Positions 27,421 through 37,285 of a stretch of DNA of 64,000 bases are shown here, piece after piece; within the stretch, counting starts at the first letter, position 1; each line of letters begins with the position of its first letter. The DNA is from Streptomyces sp. CB00455 (GTDB lineage: Bacteria; Actinomycetota; Actinomycetes; Streptomycetales; Streptomycetaceae): NCBI RefSeq assembly GCF_001905445.1, contig NZ_LIVQ01000003.1:559445-623444 (forward strand), written 5' to 3'. The position numbers were made by a program, and so were the translations under genes. The notes beneath the pieces were generated by a model that ran no database searches, was not told the origin of the DNA, and saw only the letters and a program-made list of their open reading frames with translations.

Positions 27421-28131
27421 GTGATGACCGACGAGCGGGCGGCGCCGGCCGTCCCGGTGGTGGCCGTCCCGGCGGCGGGACTGCGCGAGCGCAAGAAGCG
27501 GCGCACCCGGGACGCACTGCTGCGCGCCGCCCTGCTCCTCTTCGTCTCGCAGGGCTTCGAGCACACCACCGTCGATGAGATCACCGATGCCGTGGAGGTG
27601 TCCCAGCGGACCTTCTTCCGCTACTTCGCGAACAAGGAAGAGGCCGCCTTCGCGGTCCAGGGCCTGGTCGAGTCGCACTTCTACGCCGCCCTGGAGGCCC
27701 GGCCGGCCGACGAGGGCCCCTTCGCCGCGATGCGGGGCGCGGTGCTGGCCGCCTGGGACACCGTCGAGGAGGCCATCGCCGAAGTCGTCCCGGTCGACCT
27801 CTACATGCGCGGCTACCAGCTGATCGAGTCCACCCCGGCGCTGCTCGCCGTGCACCTGCGCCGCTCCACCGACCTGGAGGAGCGGATCGCCCGGCTGATC
27901 GCCGCCCGCGAGGGCCTCGACGTGGACGCCGACCCGCGCCCGCGGGTGGCCGTGGCCGCCTTCTCGGGTGTGATGCGGGTCACCGGACGGCTGTGGGGGC
28001 AGGGCGAGGACGCCAGTGTGGCCGCGATCCGGCGGATGACCGAGGTGTACCTGGACCAGATCGGCCCGGCGCTGGCCGCGGACTGGCGCCGGCCCGGCGG
28101 CTCCGGCCGCCGCCCGCACTCGCGGGCCTGA
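27421..28131 (+). CDS. TetR family transcriptional regulator
   Basis: 236 residues. The N-terminal helix-turn-helix runs LRERKKRRTRDALLRAALLL to TVDEITDAVEVSQRTFFRYFANKEE (about 20-80). The C-terminal ligand domain includes DLYMRGYQLIESTPALLAVH. It is divergent from the DHA2 pump and probably represses it until a ligand binds. GTG 27421 and ATG 27424 are both possible; AAAGGGG lies 10 bases before the GTG. Confidence 0.9.
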   Translation: MMTDERAAPAVPVVAVPAAGLRERKKRRTRDALLRAALLLFVSQGFEHTTVDEITDAVEVSQRTFFRYFANKEEAAFAVQGLVESHFYAALEARPADEGPFAAMRGAVLAAWDTVEEAIAEVVPVDLYMRGYQLIESTPALLAVHLRRSTDLEERIARLIAAREGLDVDADPRPRVAVAAFSGVMRVTGRLWGQGEDASVAAIRRMTEVYLDQIGPALAADWRRPGGSGRRPHSRA

Positions 28132-28306
28132 CGCGCGGTCGCCCCCACTGCCGGAACCGGCCACCGGACTGGTCCTCGACCCTCCACCGGGCGGACCGGC
28201 GAGGGGCGTCGAAGGGCGCGCGGCGGCGGCGCGGGGTCCCACGGTCGGCCGTGAACCCCGTCACCCGGCGCGCCACGGGCGGAACCGGTCTCTTACGCTG
28301 ATTCCA

Positions 28307-29542
28307 GTGAACCTGCCCGGCCTCGCCCACCCCACACCCCCCGGCGCCGATCCGCGCCCCGCCGCCCTGCGCGTCCTGCTCGCGCTCGCGGTCGTCTTCA
28401 TCATGCTGGCGACCACCGGATGGACGGCCGTGCACCGCCCGGAGGCAGGCACGCCCCTGCGGGCGGCCGCTCTCGCGGCCTGGGCCGCGGCCCGGATCGA
28501 CGGCCGTCCGGTGCCCGCGGCGGACGCCCCCGCGGCAGCGGTGGCCCGCTTCTTCGGCGCCCTCGACGGCGCCCAGCGTGCCCGGCTCGCCGACGGCTAC
28601 CCGCTGGTCGTGGGCAACCTCGACGGAGCCCCCGCCGCCACCCGCTACCGGGCCAACCGGCGCGGCCTGGAGCAGGCCGTCCGGGTCGAGGAGGCCCGCA
28701 GTCACGACGTCGCCCTCACCCCCGCCGACCGCGCCGTGGCCGTTCGCCGCGCCCACCGCTTCGAGTCGCTGGCCGCGCCCGGCCGGCAGATCCTCACCTT
28801 CGACCCCACCGGCGGCGGCCGGGTCGCCGAGGTCTTCGGCGACCTCGATGAGGCCCGCCGGGTCTCGGTGATCGTGCCCGGCGTCGACACCGACGCCCTC
28901 ACCTTCGAACGCACGCAGCGCCGCTTCACCGCCCCCGTGGGCATGGCGGAGTCGCTGTACGAGGCGCAGGGCGCGGCAGCGCCGGGCAGCCGGACCGCGG
29001 TCATCGCCTGGGCGGGCTACACCGCGCCCACCGGCGTGGGGATGGACGCCGCCACCGGTCACATGGCCTTCGACGGCGCCGTCCGGCTGAAGTCCCTGAC
29101 CGCGGCGCTGCCCGGGGTCTCCAGCGTGGCGCTGTTCTGCCACAGCTACGGGTCGGTGGTGTGCGGGGTCGCGGCGCACGAGCTGCCGGGCCGCGTGACG
29201 GACGTGGTGGTGGCGGGCAGCCCCGGCATGCGTACGCAGAACGTCGCGGGGCTGCGCACCTCGGCCCGGGTCTGGGCCACGCGGGACGAGGGCGACTGGA
29301 TCGCGGACGTACCGCACCTGGAGGTCGGCGGGCTGGGCCACGGGGCCGATCCGGTGTCCCCGGAGTTCGGCGCGCGGCTGCTGTCCTCGGCGACGGCCAA
29401 GAACCACACCGGCTATTTCGCGCCAGGGACCGACTCGGTGGACAACTTCGCCAAAATCGGAACCGGCGCATTCGGTTCCGTTGTGTGTGCGACCGGCGAC
29501 GACGTCTGTCGCGACGGAATCTCCGGAGCAGAGCGGCACTGA
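28307..29542 (+). CDS. alpha/beta hydrolase, DUF1023 type
   Basis: 411 residues with one N-terminal membrane helix (LRVLLALAVVFIMLATTGW, about 24-42). The hydrolase domain starts near residue 180: VSVIVPGVDTDA, VIAWAGYTAP, and nucleophile elbow LFCHSYGSVVCG (Ser about 280). HLEVGGLGHGADPVSPEFG supplies the late Asp/His region. DUF1023 enzymes are esterase-like and of unknown substrate; the single helix places the domain outside the membrane. GTG 28307 has TACGCT 7 bases upstream and no ribosome site, so the mRNA is probably leaderless. Confidence 0.82.
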   Translation: MNLPGLAHPTPPGADPRPAALRVLLALAVVFIMLATTGWTAVHRPEAGTPLRAAALAAWAAARIDGRPVPAADAPAAAVARFFGALDGAQRARLADGYPLVVGNLDGAPAATRYRANRRGLEQAVRVEEARSHDVALTPADRAVAVRRAHRFESLAAPGRQILTFDPTGGGRVAEVFGDLDEARRVSVIVPGVDTDALTFERTQRRFTAPVGMAESLYEAQGAAAPGSRTAVIAWAGYTAPTGVGMDAATGHMAFDGAVRLKSLTAALPGVSSVALFCHSYGSVVCGVAAHELPGRVTDVVVAGSPGMRTQNVAGLRTSARVWATRDEGDWIADVPHLEVGGLGHGADPVSPEFGARLLSSATAKNHTGYFAPGTDSVDNFAKIGTGAFGSVVCATGDDVCRDGISGAERH

Positions 29543-29616
29543 CGCGCGTAGAGGCCCGAAAACGGGCAGTGCGACGAGGCAGACGCGCAGGGCCACCGCC
29601 CTTTACCATGTGGCGC

Positions 29617-30471
29617 ATGGGTGACGTACTGGCCGGAAACCATGCCGTCTGGGAGTTCGACTCGGACTCGGTGCTCATCCGCTTCGCTCGGGGGATGCGA
29701 ACACCAAGGCTGTGGCACGCGCTCGGCTCACGCCGCATCCCCCTGGAAGCGGTGGCCGGGGTGAGCGTGAGCGACGGTAAACGGGACACGGTGGTGCTGC
29801 GCGCCGTCCCGCGGTCCGGCGCGGATCCGCTGATGGAGGCCGCGGCCGGACAGCTGAAGGAGACCTGCGACCCCTACCGGCTGGTGCTGCCGGGCGAGCG
29901 GGCCCCGCAGGCGGCCGCCTTCGCCGACGCCCTGCGCTCCCGGCTCGGGCCCGACGCCGCCGAGCCCGCCGCACGCTTCCTCGTCGAGGTCCCGCAGCCG
30001 CCGCTGCACCTGAAGGCGTATGACGCCCGGGTGGGCTTCGACGGCTCGGCCGTGGACTTCCGCTGGTCCCGTACGGGTGCCACGACCGCCAAGTGGAAGG
30101 CGGGCGACCAGCGCTACCCGCTGGCCGACCTCACCGGCGTCCAATGGAGCTCCCCCGACGGCCCCGGAGGCCACCTGCGGCTGCTGCTGCGGGAGCCCGG
30201 GCACGCCCCGGCCGACCCCCGGCCGGACCACGACCTCGCCGCGGCCGTCTTCGGCGTGGGCTACGGGGCGGTGCACGAGTCGCTGCCGTTCGCCGCGGCC
30301 GTCCTCGCCGCCCTGCGCGCCCGTACCCCGGTCGCCTCGGTCGCCTCGGTCGCGACCCCGCGGCACTTTGGAGAACGCCTCCAGCACCTGAGCGAGCTGC
30401 ACAGCGCGGGCCTGCTGACGGACGCCGAGTACGCGGCGCTGCGGGATCGTTTCACCGCCGAGTCGCTGTAG
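29617..30471 (+). CDS. DUF4429 protein with C-terminal SHOCT-like motif
   Basis: 284 residues. Two DUF4429 (PH-like, membrane/lipid-binding type) repeats are visible: NHAVWEFDSDSVLIRF at 8-23 and KAYDARVGFDGSAVDFRW at about 133-150. The last 30 residues, LQHLSELHSAGLLTDAEYAA, are a SHOCT-type short helical hairpin often used in oligomerisation. No signal or helix is seen, so it is cytosolic. The role is unknown. ATG 29617 is chosen because TACCAT ends 7 bases upstream, suggesting leaderless translation; ATG 29608 is the alternative. Confidence 0.82.
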   Translation: MGDVLAGNHAVWEFDSDSVLIRFARGMRTPRLWHALGSRRIPLEAVAGVSVSDGKRDTVVLRAVPRSGADPLMEAAAGQLKETCDPYRLVLPGERAPQAAAFADALRSRLGPDAAEPAARFLVEVPQPPLHLKAYDARVGFDGSAVDFRWSRTGATTAKWKAGDQRYPLADLTGVQWSSPDGPGGHLRLLLREPGHAPADPRPDHDLAAAVFGVGYGAVHESLPFAAAVLAALRARTPVASVASVATPRHFGERLQHLSELHSAGLLTDAEYAALRDRFTAESL

Positions 30472-30521
30472 GGATCCGGCGCCCGGGGGCTCAGCCGTCA
30501 CGGCGCGCCCCGGGGGAAGGC

Positions 30522-31544
30522 TCAGCCTTCGCGGGCCGCCGAGGTGGAGCCCATGTCCGGGTAGCGGTCCCCCGCGACCCGGTCGGCGATCGGCTCCAGC
30601 CGCGCCAGCTCCGCCGCCGTCAGGGTGATCCGCGTCGCCGCCGCGTTCTCCCGCAGGCGCGCGGCCTTGCGGGTGCCGGGGATCGGCACGACGGTCAGCC
30701 CGTGCACCGCCGCCCGCTGCTGCACCCAGGCCAGCGCGATCTGCGCCGGGCTCGCCCCGTGCGCCTCGGCGATCTCCCGGACCGGGGCCAGCAGCGCACG
30801 GTTCGCCTTCGCGTTGTCGCCGGTGAACCGCGGCTGGTGGCGGCGGAAGTCCTCGGCGGACAGGTCCGCGGCGGCGTCGGCGAAGGCTCCCGTCAGGAAG
30901 CCGCGGCCCAGCGGGGAGTACGGCACGAAGGCCACGCCCAGCTCGGCGGCCGCGGCCACGGCGCTGCGCTCCACGTCCCGGCTGAAGAGCGACCACTCGG
31001 ACTGGAGCGCCGCGATCGGGTGCACCGCGCAGGCCTCGCGCAGCTCCGCCCCGGTGACCTCGCTGAGCCCGAGGTGGCGCACCTTGCCCTCCCGCACCAG
31101 CTCCGCCATGGCGCCCACCGACTCGGCGAGCGGCACGGCCGGGTCGCGCCGGTGCATGTAGTAGAGGTCGATGACGTCCACACCGAGGCGGCGCAGGCTG
31201 CCCTCCACCGCCTGCCGGACGTAGGGACGGTCGTTGCGGATGCCCCGGTGGACCGGGTCGTCGGTGCGCTCTATCGCGAACTTCGTCGCCAGGGTGATCT
31301 CGTCGCGGTGGGCGGCCACGAAGGGGGCGAGGAACTCCTCGTTCCTTCCCCGCCCGTAGGCGTCGGCGGTGTCGAAGAGGGTGACGCCCACGTCCAGCGC
31401 GGCGTCCAGGGTCTCGCGGGCCGCGCTCTCGTCGGTCTGCCCGTAGAACTCGCTCATGCCCATGCAGCCGAGGCCCTGGACGCCGACCAGCGGTCCGCCC
31501 TTGCCGAGTTCGACCTGCTCGATGGTGCTGCCGTGCTCTGTCAT
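30522..31544 (-). CDS. aldo/keto reductase
   Basis: 340 residues, TIM barrel. The catalytic tetrad is visible: LFDTADAYGRGRNEEFL (Asp and Tyr), LATKF (Lys) and YYMHRRDP (His). The C-terminus has IPGTRKAARLRENAAA for NADPH binding. It reduces aldehydes or ketones with NADPH. ATG 31544 overlaps the MerR gene stop by 4 bases (ATGA), so the two are translated from one message and the reductase is the output of the MerR switch. Confidence 0.93.
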   Translation of the reverse strand: MTEHGSTIEQVELGKGGPLVGVQGLGCMGMSEFYGQTDESAARETLDAALDVGVTLFDTADAYGRGRNEEFLAPFVAAHRDEITLATKFAIERTDDPVHRGIRNDRPYVRQAVEGSLRRLGVDVIDLYYMHRRDPAVPLAESVGAMAELVREGKVRHLGLSEVTGAELREACAVHPIAALQSEWSLFSRDVERSAVAAAAELGVAFVPYSPLGRGFLTGAFADAAADLSAEDFRRHQPRFTGDNAKANRALLAPVREIAEAHGASPAQIALAWVQQRAAVHGLTVVPIPGTRKAARLRENAAATRITLTAAELARLEPIADRVAGDRYPDMGSTSAAREG

Positions 31545-31954
31545 CGTTGTGCCTTCCCCGATACCGTGTTCTTCGCGGCCGTGTCGGCCGTATACGTGCC
31601 GATCTTGTAGTCCAGTACCGCCAGCGCGTCCGTCAGTTCCGTGATCCGGGTCCGCACCTCGCGCCGGGTCCGCTCCAGCAGTGCGCGGCGTTCACCGACC
31701 GTGTGGTCGCCCTCGCGGACCAGCTCGGCGTACCGGACCATGTCCGCCACCGACATCCCGGTGGTGCGCAGCTTGCCCACGAAGGCCAGCCAGTCGAGGT
31801 CCTTGTCGGTGAAGCGCCGCTGTCCCGAGTGGGAGCGGTCCACGTGCGGCATCAGGCCGATCCGCTCGTACCAGCGCAGCGTGTGCTGGGTCAGACCGGT
31901 CCGGGCCTCGACCTCGCTGATCGTGTACCGCGTCTGCGTCAGGCTCTGGCTCAT
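31541..31954 (-). CDS. MerR family transcriptional regulator
   Basis: 137 residues. The winged helix is at RYTISEVEARTGLTQHTLRWYERIGL (about 9-34) with SGQRRFTDKDLDWLAFVGKL; the dimer coiled coil is about 75-115. No cysteine metal site is seen, so a small organic or electrophilic ligand is likely. ATG 31954 lies 7 bases after the -10 box of a promoter with 19-bp spacing, hence a leaderless, self-regulated message continuing into the aldo/keto reductase. Confidence 0.92.
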   Translation of the reverse strand: MSQSLTQTRYTISEVEARTGLTQHTLRWYERIGLMPHVDRSHSGQRRFTDKDLDWLAFVGKLRTTGMSVADMVRYAELVREGDHTVGERRALLERTRREVRTRITELTDALAVLDYKIGTYTADTAAKNTVSGKAQR

Positions 31955-31961
31955 GGCGTCC

Positions 31962-31992
31962 ACGCTAAAACCCTGGAGTGCACTCCAGGCAA
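31962..31992 (-). promoter_or_regulatory. MerR-type promoter with 19-bp spacer and perfect operator
   Basis: Minus strand TTGCCT (31992-31987), a 19-bp spacer, TAGCGT (31967-31962). The spacer carries most of the 18-bp perfect palindrome CCTGGAGTGCACTCCAGG (31972-31989). The long spacer plus central dyad is the hallmark of MerR-activated promoters. The divergent serine-hydrolase promoter (TAGGCT 31994-31999) abuts it, so one operator may control both directions. Confidence 0.82.
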
Positions 31993-32006
31993 GTAGGCTC
32001 GGCCGC

Positions 32007-32855
32007 ATGGACAGCGTGGAGACCCTGGATAGTCTGCGGATCATCGACAACTGGCCGGCGGCGACGGCGGCCGCGGCGGTCGTGCGGGCCGACGGGAGCC
32101 TGGCCGGCTCCCACGGGCCGCAGGACCACCGCTTCCCCCTGGCCTCGGTGACCAAGCCGCTCGCCGCCTACGCGGCCCTCGTCGCGTACGAGGAGGGGGC
32201 GATCGAGCTGGACGAGCCGGCCGGACCGGCGGGCTCGACGGTCCGCCACCTCCTCGCCCACACCAGCGGGCTGGCCTTCGACGAGCACCGCGCGAGCGCC
32301 CCGCCCGGGCAGCGCCGGCTCTACTCGAACGCCGGTTTCGAGGTGCTCGGCGACCACATCACCAAGGCCACCGGCATCCCCTTCGCGCAGTACCTGCACC
32401 AGGCGGTGTGCGAGCCGCTGGGCATGACCGCCACCACCCTGGAGGGCTCCCCCGCCAAGGACGGCGTCTCCACCGTCTCGGACCTGGCCCGGTTCGCCGC
32501 CGAGCTCCAGGCGCCCCGGCTGCTCGACGTCCGTACCGTCGCCGAGGCCACCTCGGTGGTCCAGCCCGGCCTCAAGGGCGTCCTGCCGGGCTACGGGCAC
32601 CAGTCACCCAACGACTGGGGGCTCGGCCTGGAGATCCGGGACGGCAAGTCCCCGCACTGGACGGGCACCTCGTCCTCGCCGCGCACCTTCGGCCACTTCG
32701 GCCAGTCCGGCACCTTCCTGTGGGTGGACCCGGACGCCCGCGCCGCCTGCGTGGTCCTGACGGACCGGGCCTTCGGCCCGTGGGCGGTGGAGGCATGGAC
32801 CCCCTTCACCGACGCGGTCCTGACCGAGCTGGCCGCCGGTCCCGCCCGCGGCTGA
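32007..32855 (+). CDS. serine hydrolase of the beta-lactamase (class C-like) family
   Basis: 282 residues. The SxxK motif is FPLASVTKPLAAY (Ser about 50), the YxN motif is RRLYSNAGFEVLG (about 110), and GHFGQSGTFLW (about 235) supplies the HxG-like third motif. There is no signal peptide, so it is probably a cytosolic esterase or peptidase rather than a secreted beta-lactamase. ATG 32007 has TAGGCT 7 bases upstream (leaderless). The gene diverges from merR with a shared operator. Confidence 0.88.
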   Translation: MDSVETLDSLRIIDNWPAATAAAAVVRADGSLAGSHGPQDHRFPLASVTKPLAAYAALVAYEEGAIELDEPAGPAGSTVRHLLAHTSGLAFDEHRASAPPGQRRLYSNAGFEVLGDHITKATGIPFAQYLHQAVCEPLGMTATTLEGSPAKDGVSTVSDLARFAAELQAPRLLDVRTVAEATSVVQPGLKGVLPGYGHQSPNDWGLGLEIRDGKSPHWTGTSSSPRTFGHFGQSGTFLWVDPDARAACVVLTDRAFGPWAVEAWTPFTDAVLTELAAGPARG

Positions 32856-32916
32856 GGCGCCTCGTCCAGACCTCGCCGGGCGCGCCGGCGGCGCGGCCGT
32901 GCCCCCGGTCACAGCA

Positions 32917-33573
32917 CTAGCCGGGCAGTTCCCAGATCAGCAGTTCGCACGGGGAGCCGGCCACGACCTCCAGGTCGCGTTCGGCGCAGATCCGCGCCGA
33001 GTCCCCGGGGCCCAGCTCCTCCCCGTCCAGGCGCAGGTCCCCGCGCACCACGTGCAGGTAGACGCGCTCCGCCGCCGGTACGGGGACCCGCATCCCCGCG
33101 CCGGGCCGCCGCACGTGCAGCACGGCTCCGGCCGCGGGGATCTCGTAGGGCGTGTCGTCGGCGAGGTCCCTGACCACCTCGTACGAGGGCTCGCCGCCCG
33201 CGGCGAGCGGCGCGAGCCACATCTGGACGAAGCGCAGCCGCCCCACGCCGTCGTTGCGCTCCACGTGGCGGGCGCCGGACCCGGCGCTGAGGTGCTGCAC
33301 GTCCCCGGGCAGGACCCGGCCCTTCTCGCCGGTGCTGTCCTGGTGGGTGAGTTCGCCCTCGACCACCCAGGTGACGATCTCGGTGTGGCTGTGCGGGTGC
33401 TCGTCGAATCCGGCGCCCGGGCCGAGGACCTCCTCGTTGCAGGCCAGGACCGGGCCGAAGCGCAGGTTGTCCGGGTCGTAGAAGGACCCGAAGGAGAAGG
33501 CGTGCCGGGTGGTGATCCCGGCGGCCCGGTCCCCGCCGTCGTACCGGTCGGCGCCGCGGCGTACATCAATCAT
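32917..33573 (-). CDS. pirin family protein
   Basis: 218 residues, double cupin. GFDEHPHSHTEIVTWVVEGE (about 54-73) provides the metal-binding HxHxxxE set, followed by QHLSAGSGARHVERN. Bacterial pirins such as YhhW oxidise quercetin-like compounds or act as redox sensors. ATG 33573 fits the conserved MIDVRRGADRY start. It is divergent from fasR across 81 bases and convergent with the serine hydrolase gene. Confidence 0.88.
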   Translation of the reverse strand: MIDVRRGADRYDGGDRAAGITTRHAFSFGSFYDPDNLRFGPVLACNEEVLGPGAGFDEHPHSHTEIVTWVVEGELTHQDSTGEKGRVLPGDVQHLSAGSGARHVERNDGVGRLRFVQMWLAPLAAGGEPSYEVVRDLADDTPYEIPAAGAVLHVRRPGAGMRVPVPAAERVYLHVVRGDLRLDGEELGPGDSARICAERDLEVVAGSPCELLIWELPG

Positions 33574-33654
33574 GGGGGCCACCGTAGCCGCCGGGGGCGG
33601 GGCCGACCCGGGACCGGACTCCGCGCGGCCTTTGCGATAAGGCAGTCTTGTCAC

Positions 33655-34872
33655 GTGCCCCAACCCGAACGTGAGCATTCCCCCGCGACACACTCCGCGC
33701 ATCCCGCTCCCGCCCATCCGCACACCGCGACGCTGCGCCGACTGGAGAAGTCCTCCGGCCGGCTCGCGGCCAACGCGATCGCCCGGATGGACGAGACCCT
33801 GCCGTGGTACCGGGCGATGCCCCCGGAGAACCGCTCCTGGATCGGACTGGTCGCGCAGGCCGGCATCGCCGCGTTCACCGAGTGGTTCCGGCACCCGGAG
33901 ACCCCTCAGGCGATCTCCACCGACGTGTTCGGGACGGCGCCCCGCGAGCTGACCCGGGCGATCACCCTGCGCCAGACCGTCGAGATGGTCCGCACCACGA
34001 TCGAGGTGATGGAGACCGCGATCGACGAGGTGGCGGCCCCCGGCGACGAGTCGATCCTGCGGGAGGCGCTGCTGGTGTACGCCCGGGAGATCGCCTTCGC
34101 GACGGCCCAGGTGTACGCACAGGCCGCCGAGGCGCGCGGGGCGTGGGACGCGCGGCTGGAGTCGCTCGTCGTCAACGCCGTGCTGTCGGGCGAGGCCGAC
34201 GAGGGTGCGCTGTCGCGTGCGGCGGCACTGGGCTGGAACTCCCCGGAGCACGTGTGCGTGGTGCTGGGCACCGCGCCGGAGGGGGACAGCGAGCTGACGG
34301 TCGAGGCGATCCGGCGCGCGGCACGCCACCACAAGCTCCAGGTCCTGACGGGGGTGCTGGGGGACCGCCTGGTCGTGATCGCGGGCGGCAGCGACAATCC
34401 GATGCAGGTGGCGAAGTCCCTGATCGGGCCGTTCGCAGCGGGCCCCGTGGTGGCCGGTCCGGTGGTGCCCGACCTGCTGAACGCGACGAAGTCGGCGCAG
34501 GCCGCCGCGGCCGGACTGAAGGCGTGTACGGCGTGGCAGGACGCCCCGCGGCCGGTCCTGGCGGACGATCTCCTGCCGGAGCGCGCCATCGCCTCCGATC
34601 CCGCTGCGCGGGAACAGCTGGTGGAGGAGATCTACAGACCGCTGGAGGAGGCGGGGTCGGCGCTGCTGGAGACACTGAGCGTCTATCTGGAGCAGGCGAG
34701 CAGCCTCGAAGGGGCCGCCCGGATGCTGTTCGTGCACCCGAACACGGTGCGCTACCGGCTGCGACGTGTGACCGACGTCACCGGCTGGTCGCCCTCCGAT
34801 GTCCGCTCGGCTTTCACGCTGCGGATCGCCCTGATCCTGGGGCGTCTGGCCGACGGCGATCCACAGTCCTAG
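33655..34872 (+). CDS. fasR: FasR-like PucR-type regulator of fatty-acid synthesis
   Basis: 405 residues. A RsbRD-like N-terminal helical region (RLEKSSGRLAANAIARM; DETLPWYRAMPPENRSWIG) and a GGDEF-like middle precede a C-terminal PucR helix-turn-helix: LLETLSVYLEQASSLEGAARMLFVHPNTVRYRLRRVTDVTG (about 345-385). Position directly upstream of fabDHPF identifies it as the FasR activator known from S. coelicolor. GTG 33655 gives the expected MPQPEREHSP start. It is separated from fabD by 89 bases containing an inverted repeat. Confidence 0.9.
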   Translation: MPQPEREHSPATHSAHPAPAHPHTATLRRLEKSSGRLAANAIARMDETLPWYRAMPPENRSWIGLVAQAGIAAFTEWFRHPETPQAISTDVFGTAPRELTRAITLRQTVEMVRTTIEVMETAIDEVAAPGDESILREALLVYAREIAFATAQVYAQAAEARGAWDARLESLVVNAVLSGEADEGALSRAAALGWNSPEHVCVVLGTAPEGDSELTVEAIRRAARHHKLQVLTGVLGDRLVVIAGGSDNPMQVAKSLIGPFAAGPVVAGPVVPDLLNATKSAQAAAAGLKACTAWQDAPRPVLADDLLPERAIASDPAAREQLVEEIYRPLEEAGSALLETLSVYLEQASSLEGAARMLFVHPNTVRYRLRRVTDVTGWSPSDVRSAFTLRIALILGRLADGDPQS

Positions 34873-34910
34873 ACTTTTGTCGGACATCAACAATTACCCC
34901 GACCGTTCTT

Positions 34911-34939
34911 GGTCCCTGTCCCCACGGGCGGCAGGGACC
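34911..34939. promoter_or_regulatory. inverted repeat in the fabD leader
   Basis: GGTCCCTG-(13)-CAGGGACC, perfect 8-bp arms, located 23-51 bases before fabD and after the fasR stop. It could be a FasR operator or an RNA hairpin near the ribosome site. I cannot tell which by eye. Confidence 0.5.
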
Positions 34940-34961
34940 ATCCACAAGAGAGAGTGTGAGG

Positions 34962-35879
34962 GTGCTCGTACTCGTCGCTCCCGGCCAAGGCGCTCAGACG
35001 CCCGGCTTCCTGACTCCCTGGCTCGACCTTCCCGGTGCCGCCGACCGCGTCGCCGCCTGGTCCGACGCCATCGGGCTCGACCTTGCCCACTACGGCACGA
35101 AGGCCGACGCGGACGAGATCCGCGACACGGCCGTGGCCCAGCCCCTGCTCGTCGCCGCCGGTCTGCTGTCCGCCGGGGCCCTGGGCTCCGCGTCGGCCTT
35201 CGGCGCCGTCGCGGGCCACAGCGTCGGTGAGATCACCGCCGCCGCGTACGCCGGTGTGCTGTCCGACGCCGACGCGCTGTCCTTCGTCCGGACGCGCGGC
35301 CTGGCGATGGCCGACGCCTCCGCCGTCACCGAGACCGGCATGGCCGCGGTCCTCGGCGGTGAGCGGGACGTGGTCGTCGCACATCTGGAGAGCCTGGGGC
35401 TGACCCCGGCGAACATCAACGGCGCGGGCCAGATCGTGGCCGCCGGCACCATGGAGCAGATCGCCGCTCTGGAGGCCGACAAGCCCGAAGGTTCCATGAA
35501 GGTCGTCGCCCTCAAGGTCGCGGGCGCCTTCCACACGCACCACATGACCCCGGCGGTCGCCACGCTGGCGAAGGCCGCGGAGGCCCTCGCCCCGGCGGAC
35601 CCCTCCGTGACGTACGTCTCCAACAGGGACGGCCTCGTCGTCACCACGGGCGCCGATGTCGTCGCCCGCCTGGTCGGCCAGGTCGCCAATCCGGTCCGCT
35701 GGGACCTGTGCATGGAGACGTTCGCCGCGCTGGGTGTCACCGGGATCGTCGAGCTCTGCCCCGGCGGCACCTTGACGGGTCTGGCCAAGCGCGCGCTGAA
35801 GGGCGTGCCGAGCGTGGCCCTGAAGACGCCGGACGATCTCGACAAGGCCGCGGCGCTCGTCGCCGAGCAGACGGCCTGA
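34962..35879 (+). CDS. fabD: malonyl-CoA:ACP transacylase
   Basis: 305 residues. LVAPGQGAQTPGF opens the domain. AVAGHSVGEIT carries the nucleophile Ser87, and GAFHTHHM (about 190) the catalytic His. It loads malonyl units from malonyl-CoA onto the acyl carrier protein; in Streptomyces the same enzyme can also serve type II polyketide synthases. GTG 34962 is chosen because AGAGAG lies about 7 bases upstream and the protein then begins MLVLVAPG; GTG 34956 is also in frame. First gene of fabD-fabH-acpP-fabF. Confidence 0.95.
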   Translation: MLVLVAPGQGAQTPGFLTPWLDLPGAADRVAAWSDAIGLDLAHYGTKADADEIRDTAVAQPLLVAAGLLSAGALGSASAFGAVAGHSVGEITAAAYAGVLSDADALSFVRTRGLAMADASAVTETGMAAVLGGERDVVVAHLESLGLTPANINGAGQIVAAGTMEQIAALEADKPEGSMKVVALKVAGAFHTHHMTPAVATLAKAAEALAPADPSVTYVSNRDGLVVTTGADVVARLVGQVANPVRWDLCMETFAALGVTGIVELCPGGTLTGLAKRALKGVPSVALKTPDDLDKAAALVAEQTA

Positions 35880-35897
35880 GAGAAGGAGCCCACACGC

Positions 35898-36902
<1,005 letters not shown>

Positions 36903-36957
36903 GGCCCGGTTCCACATTCCGGCCCGAACACCCAGTCACCCAAAGAAGGAGCGCCAC

Positions 36958-37206
36958 ATGGCCGCCACGCAGGAAGAGATCGTCGAGGGTCTCGCCGAGA
37001 TCGTCAACGAGATCGCCGGTATCCCGACCGAGGACGTCGCGGTCGAGAAGTCGTTCACCGACGACCTCGACGTCGACTCCCTCTCCATGGTCGAGGTCGT
37101 CGTCGCCGCCGAAGAGCGCTTCGACGTCAAGATCCCGGACGAGGACGTCAAGAACCTCAAGACGGTCGGCGACGCCGCTGACTACATCCTGAAGCACCAG
37201 GCCTGA
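36958..37206 (+). CDS. acpP: acyl carrier protein
   Basis: 82 residues, acidic four-helix protein. DDLDVDSLSMVEVVV holds the phosphopantetheine site Ser41. DVDSLS replaces the enterobacterial GADSLD, as usual for Streptomyces primary ACP. It carries the growing acyl chain between the Fab enzymes. ATG 36958 has GAAGGAG about 8 bases upstream. 55 bases separate it from fabH. Confidence 0.96.
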   Translation: MAATQEEIVEGLAEIVNEIAGIPTEDVAVEKSFTDDLDVDSLSMVEVVVAAEERFDVKIPDEDVKNLKTVGDAADYILKHQA

Positions 37207-37285
37207 GCCTGACGAGCGTTTGTCGCCACCTGGCGGTGGCGCCGTGACAATTCAGCACCCCCTGAGACGTGGAGAAAGAATTCCT

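Noticed and set aside
27424..27426. Treating ATG 27424 as the TetR start
   Set aside because: It is possible, but the purine-rich GAGG would be too close; GTG 27421 with AAAGGGG was kept. The difference is one residue.
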